A program made the position numbers and the translations under genes. From an uncultured Caulobacteraceae bacterium (GTDB lineage Bacteria > Pseudomonadota > Alphaproteobacteria > Caulobacterales > TH1-2), in assembly GCA_937967425.1 (NCBI GenBank), contig CALBST010000439.1, positions 1 to 25,174 on the forward strand: DNA of 25,174 bases, read 5' to 3'. Positions 8,113 to 16,432 of this stretch are shown piece after piece. How positions within the stretch are numbered: position 1 is the stretch's first letter; the number at the start of each line of letters is the position of its first letter. The notes below the pieces were generated by a model, which did no database searches, was not told the DNA's origin, and worked only from the letters and a program-made list of their open reading frames with translations.

Positions 8113-8809
8113 GTTCGCCTCGTGCTTTCAGAAACGCCTCAGCGGCGGCGCGTTGCGCGTCACGCTTGGAGCCGCCCTCGCCACGCATCGGTTGGAACCC
8201 TTCCACATGTGCCTCGATAATGAAGTGTGGCTCGTGTTCGGGGCCGGATTGGCCGATCTCGACATAGCGCAAATGCTTCTTCCTGGCCGCTGCCCATTCC
8301 TGCAAGGCGGTCTTCGCGTCCTGACGCACGCCCTTGGCGTCGTCGAAGGCATTGCCCCAGAACTTCGTTATGAACGCCCGCGCCGTCTCAAGCCCGCCAT
8401 CCAGATAGAGCGCCGCTATGACCGACTCGCAAACATCGCCAAGAATGGCTTCCTTTTGCCGCCCTCCATGCGCTTCCTCGGCCGGCGAAAGCACGATCGC
8501 CTCCCCCAAACCCGCCGCGCGTGCGGCGCGGGCGCACGCGTGCTTGTTCACGAGCGCGTTGTAGCGCGGCGCCAACTCGCCTTCCTGTTCAGTCTTATGT
8601 TCGGCAAGCAAACGCTCGGCGACACAGAGCCCCAACACACGATCGCCAAGAAATTCGAGCCGATCGTAATCGCGCTTTTGCTTCTTGCCCTCATGCACGC
8701 TGCCGTGCGTGACCGCCTCGCGCAGCAAGGCGCGGTCATTAAAAGCGTAGCCGATGCGCTGCTCTAGCTCCGCGAGCTTGGCGTCGTGGTTTGCAGCCGG
8801 CCCTCTCAT
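8105..8809 (-). CDS. rnc: Ribonuclease III
   Basis: This is a 234-residue double-strand-specific endoribonuclease that processes rRNA precursors and other duplex RNAs. The RNase III signature RLEFLGDRVLGL supplies Glu52 and Asp56. The second catalytic pair is Asp125 and Glu128 in LGDVCESVIAALYLDGG. The C-terminal double-stranded RNA-binding domain spans about 160-230 and includes GEGGSKRDAQRAAAEAFL. The ATG at 8809 has GAGG, overlapping the lepB stop, 8 bases upstream. All four metal-binding acids are present, so it should be active. It lies between lepB (10-base gap) and era (8-base overlap). Confidence 0.97.
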   Translation of the reverse strand: MRGPAANHDAKLAELEQRIGYAFNDRALLREAVTHGSVHEGKKQKRDYDRLEFLGDRVLGLCVAERLLAEHKTEQEGELAPRYNALVNKHACARAARAAGLGEAIVLSPAEEAHGGRQKEAILGDVCESVIAALYLDGGLETARAFITKFWGNAFDDAKGVRQDAKTALQEWAAARKKHLRYVEIGQSGPEHEPHFIIEAHVEGFQPMRGEGGSKRDAQRAAAEAFLKARGERD

Positions 8810-8819
8810 GGGCCGCGCC

Positions 8820-9581
8820 TCATTCGACCGGCTTCAAGAAGCGATTGCCGCGGAAGCCGGTGAAAAGCGTCCACGGCCGGAAGATCGAAGTAGTGTTGTC
8901 GAACGAGACGACGACAAATTGCGCCGGGCCGACGAGATTGTCGTACGGCACAAAGCCCACCACCGACGGCACACGGCTATCGGCGGAATTATCGCGATCG
9001 TCCCCCATCATGAAGTAATGGCCGGCCGGCACTTCATAGACGCGCGTGTTGTCGAGTTCAGTCGCACCCTTGTCGAAGGTGATATAGCTGACCCCGTTCG
9101 GCAGCGTCTCACGATAGGTCTGAATCTGTTCGACGACGCCGTGTTCGTTTTCGAACGGCTGCACGCCCAGAGATTCACGCTGCACCGGTTCGCCATTTAT
9201 ATGCAGCAGGCCGTTGATCATCTGGATACGATCGCCCGGCATGCCAATGACGCGCTTGATGAAGTCGCGATCCGGCTCAGGCTGCGGGCGGAATACGACC
9301 ACGTCGCCACGCTGTGGCTGGCTGCCGAAGAGGCGGCCATGCGGCAACAGCCCTTCAAGCGGTGCGAACGAATAACGGCCGTAGCCGTAAGACCACTTGG
9401 TCACGACGATATAGTCGCCGACCTCAAGCGTCGGCTGCATCGATCCCGAGGGAATGCGAAACGGCTGCGCAATGGTGAAACGCAGCACCATGGCGAGCGC
9501 GAGCGCGTAGAGGATGGTCTTCACGTTATCCCAGAAGACGTCCATCGCAGGCGTCGAAGAACTCGTCGTCGTCATGCTCAT
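8820..9581 (-). CDS. lepB: Signal peptidase I
   Basis: This is a 253-residue inner-membrane serine protease that removes signal peptides from exported proteins. One N-terminal membrane helix lies at about residues 20-38. The catalytic Ser47 is in IPSGSMQPTL, and the general-base Lys109 in FIKRVIGMPGD. The downstream box GDDRDNSADSR is intact. The length suits an alphaproteobacterial LepB. Two in-frame ATGs (residues 1 and 3) could serve as start; the first is used here. The gap of 88 bases upstream to acpS contains a small GC-rich hairpin (9628-9646) but no clear terminator, so the gene likely belongs to the pdxJ-acpS-lepB-rnc-era transcript. Confidence 0.97.
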   Translation of the reverse strand: MSMTTTSSSTPAMDVFWDNVKTILYALALAMVLRFTIAQPFRIPSGSMQPTLEVGDYIVVTKWSYGYGRYSFAPLEGLLPHGRLFGSQPQRGDVVVFRPQPEPDRDFIKRVIGMPGDRIQMINGLLHINGEPVQRESLGVQPFENEHGVVEQIQTYRETLPNGVSYITFDKGATELDNTRVYEVPAGHYFMMGDDRDNSADSRVPSVVGFVPYDNLVGPAQFVVVSFDNTTSIFRPWTLFTGFRGNRFLKPVE

Positions 9582-9669
9582 GCGTTTCTCGCTAATGACC
9601 CTTCGGCCGCCGTGGCTGTACTGACTGGGCCGCCCCCGGCGCGGCCATGTGTTTCCCCACTCGCGCGGA

Positions 9670-10095
9670 TCATTCGCCGGGTGTGGGCTGAATCGGCGCC
9701 AACTCCGCCGAAATAATGACGAAACCGACAGCCAGCGGGTAGTCGTCCGTAAGGCTTACATGGATGTGGGCGACATGGCCCGGCGGGGTCAATTGTTCCA
9801 AGCGCCGCAAGGCGCCGCCGGTCAACTTCATCGTGGGCTGGCCGCTGGGCAGATTGGCGACCCCCATGTCGCGCCAAAAAACTCCTTTTTTCAAGCCTGT
9901 ACCGAGCGCTTTGGAGGTCGCCTCCTTGGCGGCGAAACGCTTGGCGTAGGTCGCCGCACGCTGCTCGGGGCGCCGTTCGGCGCGGGCGCGTTCTTTCTCG
10001 GTGTAGATGCGATTGGTGAAGCGGTCGCCGAAACGCGCCAGCGTCTGCTCAATGCGCCGAATGTCGATGATGTCTGAGCCGATGCCGATGATCAT
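9670..10095 (-). CDS. acpS: Holo-[acyl-carrier-protein] synthase
   Basis: This is a 141-residue protein. AcpS transfers the 4'-phosphopantetheine arm from coenzyme A to apo acyl carrier protein for lipid synthesis. The family signatures are both visible: GIGSDIIDI at the N-terminus with the Mg-binding Asp8, and [18 protein letters not shown] with Glu58. [16 protein letters not shown] is the C-terminal core strand region. The ATG at 10095 is 9 bases after the pdxJ stop. The pdxJ-acpS order is widely conserved in proteobacteria and supports the call. Confidence 0.96.
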   Translation of the reverse strand: MIIGIGSDIIDIRRIEQTLARFGDRFTNRIYTEKERARAERRPEQRAATYAKRFAAKEATSKALGTGLKKGVFWRDMGVANLPSGQPTMKLTGGALRRLEQLTPPGHVAHIHVSLTDDYPLAVGFVIISAELAPIQPTPGE

Positions 10096-10104
10096 GGTGC
10101 GGTT

Positions 10105-10863
10105 CTAGGCGCCCGCACGCGCCGCGTCGATGCGGCGGCGCATTTCAACGACCGCGGGGCCGAGACCGATGAAAATCGCCTCGCCGACGAGGAAGTGTCC
10201 GATATTGAGTTCCGCTACTTCGGGGATGGCGGCGATCGGCGCGACCGTCTCGTAGTCGATGCCGTGGCCGGCATGAACTTCGAGGCCCAGTGACGCGGCT
10301 TGCTTCGCTGCAGTTTGCAGGGCGACGAGAACCTTCGCCGCTTCGTGCGCGTCGCCGTCACGCGCCGCGTCGCAATAGGCGCCAGTGTGGAGCTCAACCA
10401 CCGCGGCGCCGGTGCGGCTTGCGGCTTCGATCTGCAGCGGATCGGCGCCGATGAAGAGCGACACGCGGCTGCCATTGGCGCTGAGCTTCTCGACAAACGG
10501 CGTGATCCAATTGTGCCCGCCGGCGACATCGAGCCCGCCTTCGGTCGTTCGTTCCTCGCGGCGTTCCGGCACCAGGCAAACGGCGTGTGGCTTATGCTTC
10601 AGCGCGATGTCGAGCATTTCGCTTGTGACGGCCATTTCGAGATTTAGCGGCCTGCCACGCTCGCGCAGCATCGCTGCGAGATGTTCGATATCCGCGTCCG
10701 AGATATGGCGGCGATCTTCGCGCAGGTGCGCGGTGATGCCATCCGCCCCCGCTTCCAGCGCAACGACTGCAGCGCGGGCGGGATCGGGGTACGAAACGCC
10801 GCGCGCGTTGCGGATGGTGGCGACGTGATCGATGTTCACGCCAAGCCGCACGCGCTTCGTCAT
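10105..10863 (-). CDS. pdxJ: Pyridoxine 5'-phosphate synthase
   Basis: PdxJ condenses 1-deoxyxylulose-5-phosphate with 3-amino-1-hydroxyacetone phosphate in the last ring-forming step of vitamin B6 synthesis. I use the ATG at 10863 (252 residues, MTKRVRLGVNIDHVATIRNA) since GGAG sits 7 bases upstream. The ATG at 10878 would add five residues and lies before that ribosome site. Key features: IDHVATIRNARG (11-22), His46/Arg48 in ITAHLREDRRHI, and Glu76 in LNLEMAVT. Later come ELHTGAYCDAA and HAGHGIDYETV, both phosphate/substrate-loop segments, and LNIGHFLVGEAIFIGL near the end. The length is typical of the family. Confidence 0.96.
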   Translation of the reverse strand: MTKRVRLGVNIDHVATIRNARGVSYPDPARAAVVALEAGADGITAHLREDRRHISDADIEHLAAMLRERGRPLNLEMAVTSEMLDIALKHKPHAVCLVPERREERTTEGGLDVAGGHNWITPFVEKLSANGSRVSLFIGADPLQIEAASRTGAAVVELHTGAYCDAARDGDAHEAAKVLVALQTAAKQAASLGLEVHAGHGIDYETVAPIAAIPEVAELNIGHFLVGEAIFIGLGPAVVEMRRRIDAARAGA

Positions 10864-10893
10864 CAAAGACTCCGGCATTTCAAAACTGCGAAC

Positions 10894-10949
10894 CCTGAGC
10901 CCGTCGAAGGGCGGACAGTCGCGGGGAACTGGCCTTCGACAAGCTCAGG
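10894..10949. repeat. Imperfect inverted repeat CTGAGCC-GTCGAAGG between pyrE and pdxJ
   Basis: Two 17-base arms, CCTGAGCCCGTCGAAGG (10894-10910) and CCTTCGACAAGCTCAGG (10933-10949), are reverse complements except at two positions, and are separated by 22 bases. This word is a very common intergenic repeat in sphingomonads and Caulobacterales (recalled, not searched). As RNA it would form a stable hairpin between the pyrE and pdxJ coding regions. No T-tract follows it on either strand. Confidence 0.85.
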
Positions 10950-10963
10950 CCTCGGAAAAAGCA

Positions 10964-11548
10964 TCATGCCGCCAGTCCGCGTGAGCCCGGCTTGATCGCC
11001 GGCAGCGCGGCGAGTTCAGGCGGAAGCTGATCTGCCGGATATGCCGGGGCGCTGACGCTGGCGAGTGACACGAGCTTTGCGCCAATGTCGGCCTTGCCCC
11101 CGGAGCGATCGATCAAACACGCAGCGCCGACGAGTTCGCCTGGATGGCCGCGGATGGCGTCGAGGCACTCGCGCGACGAAAGCCCCGTGGTGACGACGTC
11201 CTCCACCATCAGCACGCGCTCGCCCGGCTTGATCTCAAACCCACGCCGCAACTGAAACTCGCCCTTCTCGCGCTCCACAAACATCGCCCGGGCGCCGAGA
11301 TGGCGCGCGGTCTCATAGCCAGGGATGATGGCGCCGACAGCGGGCGAGACTACGGCGTCGATTTTGCCGAAAGCAGCCTGCGCCTTCTCCGCGAGCGCCT
11401 TGCACAGGCGCTCAGTGCGCGCCGGATCCATGAACACGGCGTTCTTCTGGAAAAATACGGGCGAATGGAGGCCGGACGAGAGGATGAAGTGCCCCTCCAG
11501 CAGAGCGCCGGCGGCGCGGAATTCGTCGAGGACCTGATCTTGATTCAT
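10964..11548 (-). CDS. pyrE: Orotate phosphoribosyltransferase
   Basis: This is a 194-residue enzyme of de novo pyrimidine synthesis, converting orotate and PRPP to orotidine 5'-phosphate. The PRPP-binding loop [12 protein letters not shown] is at about 114-125. The N-terminal [16 protein letters not shown] matches the family's substrate region, and [19 protein letters not shown] (about 68-86) and [15 protein letters not shown] (90-104) the core and catalytic loop. The length fits the alphaproteobacterial form rather than the 213-residue enterobacterial one. The ATG at 11548 has only a weak ribosome site. It lies 38 bases after rsh and 100 bases before pdxJ; the latter gap holds an inverted repeat. 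Confidence 0.95.
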   Translation of the reverse strand: MNQDQVLDEFRAAGALLEGHFILSSGLHSPVFFQKNAVFMDPARTERLCKALAEKAQAAFGKIDAVVSPAVGAIIPGYETARHLGARAMFVEREKGEFQLRRGFEIKPGERVLMVEDVVTTGLSSRECLDAIRGHPGELVGAACLIDRSGGKADIGAKLVSLASVSAPAYPADQLPPELAALPAIKPGSRGLAA

Positions 11549-11586
11549 GCGCCCGATGTAGCACCCGAAACTCAGCGCGAAAACGG

Positions 11587-13824
11587 CTAACCTTTGACGC
11601 GCTCGGCTTCCTTCACAGACTTGCTCGCGCGCATCGCGGCCAGAATGTTCACCAGGTGGCGGGCGTCAGCGACTTCGATGTCGAAGATCATGTCGAAGAA
11701 ATCGACGGTGCGCTTGGCGAGCCGCAGATTAAGAATATCGCCCTGGTTTTCGGCGATGATGCTGCAGAGCTCGGCCAGCACGCCGCGCTTGTTCTCGACG
11801 GTCGCGACGATGCGGCCGACGGCGAGCGTTTTGTTCAGCGCCGTCGGCGTCCAGGCGAGATCGATCCATTCGCCGCCACTGTCTTCGAGTGAAGCCAAGG
11901 TTTCGCAGTCTATCGTGTGGATGACGATGCCCTTGCCAGGCGTGTGGACGCCAATGATCCGGTCGCCTGGGATCGGCGTGCAGCATTCGGCGAAATGCAA
12001 CGCCACGCCGGGCGTTAGATCGCCGCCGCGCACATAGAGCTTCGCCTTCTCAAGCTCCATCGGCCGCCGGCCTTCGTCCTTGCGAACTTTCTCCTTGAGG
12101 CCTGGGAACGCGGCAACCGCAACGGCGCTGGCTTTAATCGAGCCTTCGCCGACAGCGATGAACAACTCTTCTTCATCGTGCTTGCCGAGTGTCTCGGCCG
12201 CTTGGGTCAAAGACGTTTCCGCGAGTTCGTGACCGTAACGATGAAGCGCGTGTTGTACGAGATCGCGGCCGAGACGGCCAAACTCTTCGCGCTTCGCTTG
12301 CTTCTCCAGGCGGCGCTGGGCCGCTTTTGCGCGGCCTGTTTTGGTCAGCGCTTCGTAGCCCGGCACCGGCGCGATTTTATCGCTGGTCAGAATTTCAACG
12401 ACATCGCCATTGCGCAGCACTGTACGCAACGGCTTTTCGATGCCGTTGATCCTCGCCCCCGTACAGCGATCGCCGATGCCGGAGTGAACAGCATATGCAA
12501 AATCCAGCGGCGTTGCGCCTTGCGGCAACGGGATCAGCGCGCCCTTCGGTGTGAAGGCGAACACATGATCCGAGTACATCTCGAGTTTTGCATTCTCGAG
12601 GAACTCGTTGGCTTCGCCGCCGTGCTCGGCGAGTTCAAGCAATGAGCGGGTCGCTTCACGCGCATCGAGGCCGGCGTTTGCCGCCGTCTCTTCATCAAAC
12701 CCGTAAGATTCGTTCTTGTAACGCCAATGCGCGGCGACGCCGTTCTCGGCGATCTGATCCATCTCTTCTGTGCGGATCTGGATCTCTACGCGCACATTGC
12801 CCGGCCCGATCACGGTTGTGTGAATCGAGCGATAGCCGTTGGGTTTGGGGTTGGAGATGAAGTCTTCGAGCTGATCGGGCACGCAGCGCCAAGTCTGGTG
12901 CACCAGGCCGAGCGCGCGATAGCAATCGTCTGGGTTGTTGACGATCACGCGAAACGCATAGACGTCGGCCAGATCCGAAAATTCGATGCTCTTGCGCTGG
13001 AGCTTGCGCCAGATCGAATAGGCCTGTTTCTCGCGGCCATAAACGCGTGCGTCGATCCCGGCGAACTCGAACACCTCCATGATGGTCTGGACGATAATCG
13101 CGACGTTGGCGCCTTTTTCCACGCGTAAAGTCGCGAGGCGGGCGTTGATCGTCGCTTCCATCTCCGGAAAGGCTTCATGGAACGCAAGCCCTTCCAGTTC
13201 GCGCGCCATCTTTTCCATGCCGATGCGGCGCGCGAGCGGGCCGTAAATTTCCAACGTCTCAAGCGCAATGCGGCGGCGCTTTTCGGGCTTGGGAATGTGG
13301 CTGAGCGTGCGCATGTTGTGCAGCCGGTCCGCCAGCTTCACGATCAAAACGCGCACGTCCTTCGACATGGCGAGAATAAACTTCTGCAGGTTTTGCGCCT
13401 GCTTGTTCTCTTCGCTCTGAATCTCAAGTTGCGAGAGCTTGGTGACGCCTTCAACCAATTCAGCGACGTTGGCGCCGAAGAGCTTGGTGATCTCCTCCGT
13501 CGTCGCGTCGGTGTCCTCGATCGTGTCGTGCAGGAGCCCTGCGACGATCGTCGCCGCATCGAGTTTGTACTCGGTGAGGATGCCGGCGACTTGAATCGGG
13601 TGCGCGAAGTACGGGTCGCCGGAATGGCGCTTCTGGCTGCCGTGCTTCGCAGTCGCGTACACATAGGCGCGGTTGATTAGGCTCTCATCGACGGACGGAT
13701 CATAATCGCGCACGCGCTCCACCAGCTCGAACTGGCGGAGGTAACTCTTGCGCGGCTGCGTGCCCGCGCCTGCCTGCGTTTGGCTGGCCGGGTCTTTGGC
13801 GGCGACTCCGTCACCGCCAGACAT
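11587..13824 (-). CDS. rsh: Bifunctional (p)ppGpp synthetase/hydrolase (RelA/SpoT homologue)
   Basis: This is a 745-residue long RSH, the usual single stringent-response enzyme of alphaproteobacteria. The hydrolase HD domain (about 50-200) has His75, the HDTIED motif at 99-104 and [12 protein letters not shown]. The synthetase domain (about 260-370) has [38 protein letters not shown] and the [17 protein letters not shown] block. TGS spans about 417-480, a zinc-finger-like segment with [10 protein letters not shown] is at 612-621, and ACT at about 668-745. The motif that distinguishes RxKD (bifunctional) from ExDD (RelA type) here reads QLED (318-321). The N-terminus is longer than in many relatives, which start near residue 28, and the ribosome site is weak. 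It follows rpoZ by 4 bases. Confidence 0.95.
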   Translation of the reverse strand: MSGGDGVAAKDPASQTQAGAGTQPRKSYLRQFELVERVRDYDPSVDESLINRAYVYATAKHGSQKRHSGDPYFAHPIQVAGILTEYKLDAATIVAGLLHDTIEDTDATTEEITKLFGANVAELVEGVTKLSQLEIQSEENKQAQNLQKFILAMSKDVRVLIVKLADRLHNMRTLSHIPKPEKRRRIALETLEIYGPLARRIGMEKMARELEGLAFHEAFPEMEATINARLATLRVEKGANVAIIVQTIMEVFEFAGIDARVYGREKQAYSIWRKLQRKSIEFSDLADVYAFRVIVNNPDDCYRALGLVHQTWRCVPDQLEDFISNPKPNGYRSIHTTVIGPGNVRVEIQIRTEEMDQIAENGVAAHWRYKNESYGFDEETAANAGLDAREATRSLLELAEHGGEANEFLENAKLEMYSDHVFAFTPKGALIPLPQGATPLDFAYAVHSGIGDRCTGARINGIEKPLRTVLRNGDVVEILTSDKIAPVPGYEALTKTGRAKAAQRRLEKQAKREEFGRLGRDLVQHALHRYGHELAETSLTQAAETLGKHDEEELFIAVGEGSIKASAVAVAAFPGLKEKVRKDEGRRPMELEKAKLYVRGGDLTPGVALHFAECCTPIPGDRIIGVHTPGKGIVIHTIDCETLASLEDSGGEWIDLAWTPTALNKTLAVGRIVATVENKRGVLAELCSIIAENQGDILNLRLAKRTVDFFDMIFDIEVADARHLVNILAAMRASKSVKEAERVKG

Positions 13825-13828
13825 GGGC

Positions 13829-14179
13829 TTAGTACCGCTCGTCGCGCTGGGCTTCGGCCTCTTGCTGAAGCGCGCGCAAAACGTCCTCTTCGCTGGTCTC
13901 GACTGGCGCGGCGATGGCCAGGCGATCCTGCTCTTCTTCGGCCGCAGCCGCCGGCTGCACGTCCTGGTAGAGCATCACATAGCTGTCGCGGAGCTCTTCC
14001 GGGGTAATGGCGCCATCGCCGATTTCGCGGAGAGCCACGACCGGGTCTTTATCCCGGTCGCGGTCGACCAGCGGCTCGGCGCCTGAAGAAATGTTGCGCG
14101 CGCGATGCGCGGCCAAGAGCACCAGCGAGAACCGGTTTGGAATTTTTTCTACGCAATCTTCGACGGTTACGCGAGCCAA
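13829..14179 (-). CDS. rpoZ: RNA polymerase omega subunit
   Basis: This is a 116-residue subunit that aids RNA polymerase assembly and contributes to a ppGpp-binding site in proteobacteria. I place the start at a TTG (14179), giving [20 protein letters not shown], the family's standard N-terminus. GAGGAA stands 7 bases upstream. An in-frame TTG at 14200 would put the ribosome site inside the gene. The core [24 protein letters not shown] is followed by an acidic tail with Ala/Glu/Gln runs, as in other alphaproteobacteria. The stop is 4 bases before rsh, the ppGpp enzyme gene, a functionally sensible and conserved pairing. Confidence 0.93.
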   Translation of the reverse strand: MARVTVEDCVEKIPNRFSLVLLAAHRARNISSGAEPLVDRDRDKDPVVALREIGDGAITPEELRDSYVMLYQDVQPAAAAEEEQDRLAIAAPVETSEEDVLRALQQEAEAQRDERY

Positions 14180-14220
14180 GGCGTGCTTCCTCAGGAACAA
14201 AAAGGGTCGGAACGAGCCTC

Positions 14221-14249
14221 AACCTAGTGGGGCTCGCGGTTTTTCGCAA
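14221..14249 (-). promoter_or_regulatory. Possible sigma-70-type promoter for rpoZ-rsh
   Basis: On the minus strand, TTGCGA (14249-14244) and TAGGTT (14226-14221) are 17 bases apart. The second box sits within CTAGGTT, a fair match to the Caulobacter-type -10. Transcription would begin about 35 bases before the rpoZ TTG. The match is moderate only, and it shares sequence with a hairpin. Confidence 0.3.
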
Positions 14250-14262
14250 TGCGGCATGGCCT

Positions 14263-14796
14263 CTAGCCGACAGCAGATGCCGAGGAAAGATCACCAATAC
14301 GCTGATAACGGTATCCGGGGGAGAGGGCCGCCAGCAGCTCGGCGACACTCAAGCCACTCGCCGGATGGCGCCAATCGGGGGCCAGTTCGGCCAGCGGCGC
14401 GAGGACGAAGGCCCGGTCCTGCATGCGCGGGTGCGGCAGCGTGACGGCCCCGAACTCACCGACAAAATCGTCCATGGCCACGATGTCGAGATCAAGCGTA
14501 CGCGGCGCCCACTTCTCGCGGCGCTCGCGGCCAAAGGCGCGCTCTATCTGTTGGAGCACGTCATAAAGCGGCTCCGGCTCGAGGCCAGCTCCGTCCAGTT
14601 CGGCTACGGCGTTGTAATAGTCGGCCTGGCCGCTGCCTTGCGGCCACGCCTCAGTTTCCCAGACGCCTGAGAGTGCTCGCGGGGCCAAGCCAGCAGCCTG
14701 CATCGCCGTCACGGCGCGGGCCAACAGCTGCGGCCCCTGCACGCCTTCGAACGGCATGTTGGCGCCCAATGCGACAAAGACCCGTGCTGAACCCAC
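14263..14796 (-). CDS. folK: 2-amino-4-hydroxy-6-hydroxymethyldihydropteridine pyrophosphokinase
   Basis: This is a 177-residue enzyme of folate synthesis that transfers pyrophosphate from ATP to hydroxymethyldihydropterin. The N-terminal VFVALGAN, the ALSGVWETEAWPQGSGQADY segment, and the signature WAPRTLDLDIVAMDD with the Mg ligands Asp102 and Asp104 are present. The substrate-loop motif LPHPRMQDRAFVLAPLAEL follows at 120-138. The start is GTG at 14796 with a weak ribosome site. It is divergent from the uracil-DNA glycosylase gene across 124 bases, where I found no confident promoter. It may lead the transcript into rpoZ, although an 83-base gap follows. Confidence 0.95.
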   Translation of the reverse strand: MGSARVFVALGANMPFEGVQGPQLLARAVTAMQAAGLAPRALSGVWETEAWPQGSGQADYYNAVAELDGAGLEPEPLYDVLQQIERAFGRERREKWAPRTLDLDIVAMDDFVGEFGAVTLPHPRMQDRAFVLAPLAELAPDWRHPASGLSVAELLAALSPGYRYQRIGDLSSASAVG

Positions 14797-14920
14797 CTAG
14801 ACCACTACGCGCATGCCAAAAGTCAGCCGCTTATGAACGTCGGCGCGCGTCCGATCCAGGCTTACACGCGCCGGGAGCGTTGGTAGGACATCCGCTCTGA
14901 CAACGCCGAGACGAGGACAG

Positions 14921-15568
14921 GTGAACGCCACCCCACCCGAAGCGCCGAAGGACTGCCGCTTATGCCCGCGGCTGGTCGCCTATCGTGAAGCGAACCAACG
15001 CGCCGAGCCTACATGGTTCAATGGCCCGGCGCCCTCGTTCGGCGATCCGAACGCCCGCCTGCTCATCGTTGGCCTCGCGCCCGGCCGGACGGGCGCCAAT
15101 CGCACCGGCCGTCCCTTCACCGGCGATTATGCAGGCGACCTGCTCTACGGCACCCTCAAAAAGCTTGGCCTGGCGGAAGGGGAGTACAGGGCCGATCCGA
15201 AGGATGGCTTTACGCTGAAAGGCGCAATGATCACCAATGCGGTGCGATGCGCGCCGCCGGAAAACAAACCGACGCCAGCGGAAATCGCCACCTGCCGGCC
15301 GTTCCTGTCGTCGCGCATCGAGGCGTCTTCACGGGTCGCCGCAATACTGGCTTTAGGCTCCATCGCCCATGACAGCGTGCTGCGCGCGCATGGCTTGAAG
15401 CCGACATTCTCGAAGTTCGGCCACGCCGTCGAAACAGAGCTTCCCACCGGAAAGACGCTCGTCTCCAGCTACCATTGCTCGCGCTACAACACGCAGACAC
15501 GGCGGCTGACGACGGAGATGTTTGAAGCGGTGATGACGCGTGCGAAAGCACTCGCGTTCCGCGCTTAG
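14921..15568 (+). CDS. Type 5 (UDGb-like) uracil-DNA glycosylase
   Basis: This is a 215-residue base-excision repair enzyme. The four iron-sulfur cysteines expected for family 4/5 enzymes are seen: Cys12 and Cys15 in CRLCPRL, Cys110 in NAVRCAPPENKPTP and Cys125 in EIATCRPFL. The active-site motif GLAPGRTGANRTGRPFTGD (51-69) is the hallmark of family 5 rather than family 4. The second active-site motif reads HCSRYNTQTRRLT (from His185), where relatives have HPSP-N-T. The proline to Cys186 change is unusual to my knowledge. GTG start at 14921 with GAGGAC 6 bases upstream. Family 5 enzymes remove uracil and some deaminated purines. It is a single-gene unit that ends directly against the convergent TPR gene. 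Confidence 0.9.
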   Translation: MNATPPEAPKDCRLCPRLVAYREANQRAEPTWFNGPAPSFGDPNARLLIVGLAPGRTGANRTGRPFTGDYAGDLLYGTLKKLGLAEGEYRADPKDGFTLKGAMITNAVRCAPPENKPTPAEIATCRPFLSSRIEASSRVAAILALGSIAHDSVLRAHGLKPTFSKFGHAVETELPTGKTLVSSYHCSRYNTQTRRLTTEMFEAVMTRAKALAFRA

Positions 15569-16432
15569 TTATTTTGGCGGCTTGGGCGCCTCAACCAGTA
15601 TCGGCATCTCGATATTGTAGCCGGCGTAATCGGCGGTGACGCCGGGCTCCAATTCTTCAGCGCGCGTCAAATCCGCATGGCCTTCCGCGGTCAGTCCGAG
15701 CGCGATGCGCGCGAGCCCACGCCCGTAAAGAAAATGCCCGCGTTCCGGCTCCAGACGCACCGCCGCCTCATAATCTGCAAGTGAGGCGGCGTAATCGCCG
15801 CGCTTAAGGTGCACGAGGCCGCGGCTGTCATGCACGTTCGCATCGTTCGGTTCCGCCAACAGCGAGGCGTTGCAATCCGCCAGCGCGAGATCGAGATTGT
15901 CGTTGTTTACGGCGCGGATCCAGCAGCGGCTGTTCAGCAAATCGGCGTCGGTGGGCGAGGTGCGCAAGTAATTGTCGAGCGCTTCCAATTCGCGAAGATA
16001 CGCGCTCGCCATTTGCTGCATGATCTCGGCGCGGCGATCCAACGCCGGGCGCAAGCCGGGCTCCAAAGCGAGCGCCTGATCGAAATCACGCGCCGCGTTT
16101 TCGTAGATGCCGCGCGCCTGATAAAGGACGCCACGCTCGAAGTAGACTTGCGCATTGTTGCTATCGATGCGCAGCGCCCGGCCGAAGTCAGCTAGCGCCC
16201 GCGGGTAATCACCATCATTCGAGCGGATCGAACCGCGCACAATGAGAGCGGCTGCCCGCCGCTCGGGCGATGTGCCTTCAAAATTAATGACACTCGAACA
16301 CTCGCTGAGCCGAGTGGCGGAGTCGCCCGGCCCATCACAACGCTCCCAAGCAAGTTCGGCTATCTCCGCGTTCACCGGCGGCAGGCAGCCGCCGAGGCAG
16401 GCGGCGAGCACCATGGCGAACGCGGCTCTCAT
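15569..16432 (-). CDS. TPR-repeat lipoprotein
   Basis: This is a 287-residue protein from the ATG at 16432, which overlaps the smpB stop (ATGA). A start 13 codons earlier at 16471 would lie inside smpB and spoil the signal peptide. The sequence [16 protein letters not shown] is a lipoprotein signal with the lipobox LGGC (Cys16). The mature part holds at least four tetratricopeptide repeats, for example [40 protein letters not shown] and [20 protein letters not shown], with a non-TPR insert near the middle. TPR lipoproteins scaffold envelope complexes, but the partner cannot be told. It is the last gene of dapA-smpB-TPR. Confidence 0.85.
   Translation of the reverse strand: MRAAFAMVLAACLGGCLPPVNAEIAELAWERCDGPGDSATRLSECSSVINFEGTSPERRAAALIVRGSIRSNDGDYPRALADFGRALRIDSNNAQVYFERGVLYQARGIYENAARDFDQALALEPGLRPALDRRAEIMQQMASAYLRELEALDNYLRTSPTDADLLNSRCWIRAVNNDNLDLALADCNASLLAEPNDANVHDSRGLVHLKRGDYAASLADYEAAVRLEPERGHFLYGRGLARIALGLTAEGHADLTRAEELEPGVTADYAGYNIEMPILVEAPKPPK

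Noticed and set aside
9628..9646. GC hairpin GGCCGC/GCGGCC between acpS and lepB
   Set aside because: Only 6 bp, no T-tract, and such palindromes are frequent at this GC content; too weak to list as a terminator.
14213..14244. Hairpin CGAGCC/GGCTCG followed by five T's on the plus strand, between rpoZ and folK
   Set aside because: It looks like a terminator in the plus direction, but no plus-strand gene precedes it. In the minus direction no T-run follows the stem directly. It overlaps the putative rpoZ promoter, so no role was assigned.
14797..14920. Divergent gap between folK and the uracil-DNA glycosylase gene
   Set aside because: Searched by eye for promoter boxes and operators on both strands; no pair of boxes with proper spacing, and only a 6-bp GCGCGT/ACGCGC repeat, so nothing was called.
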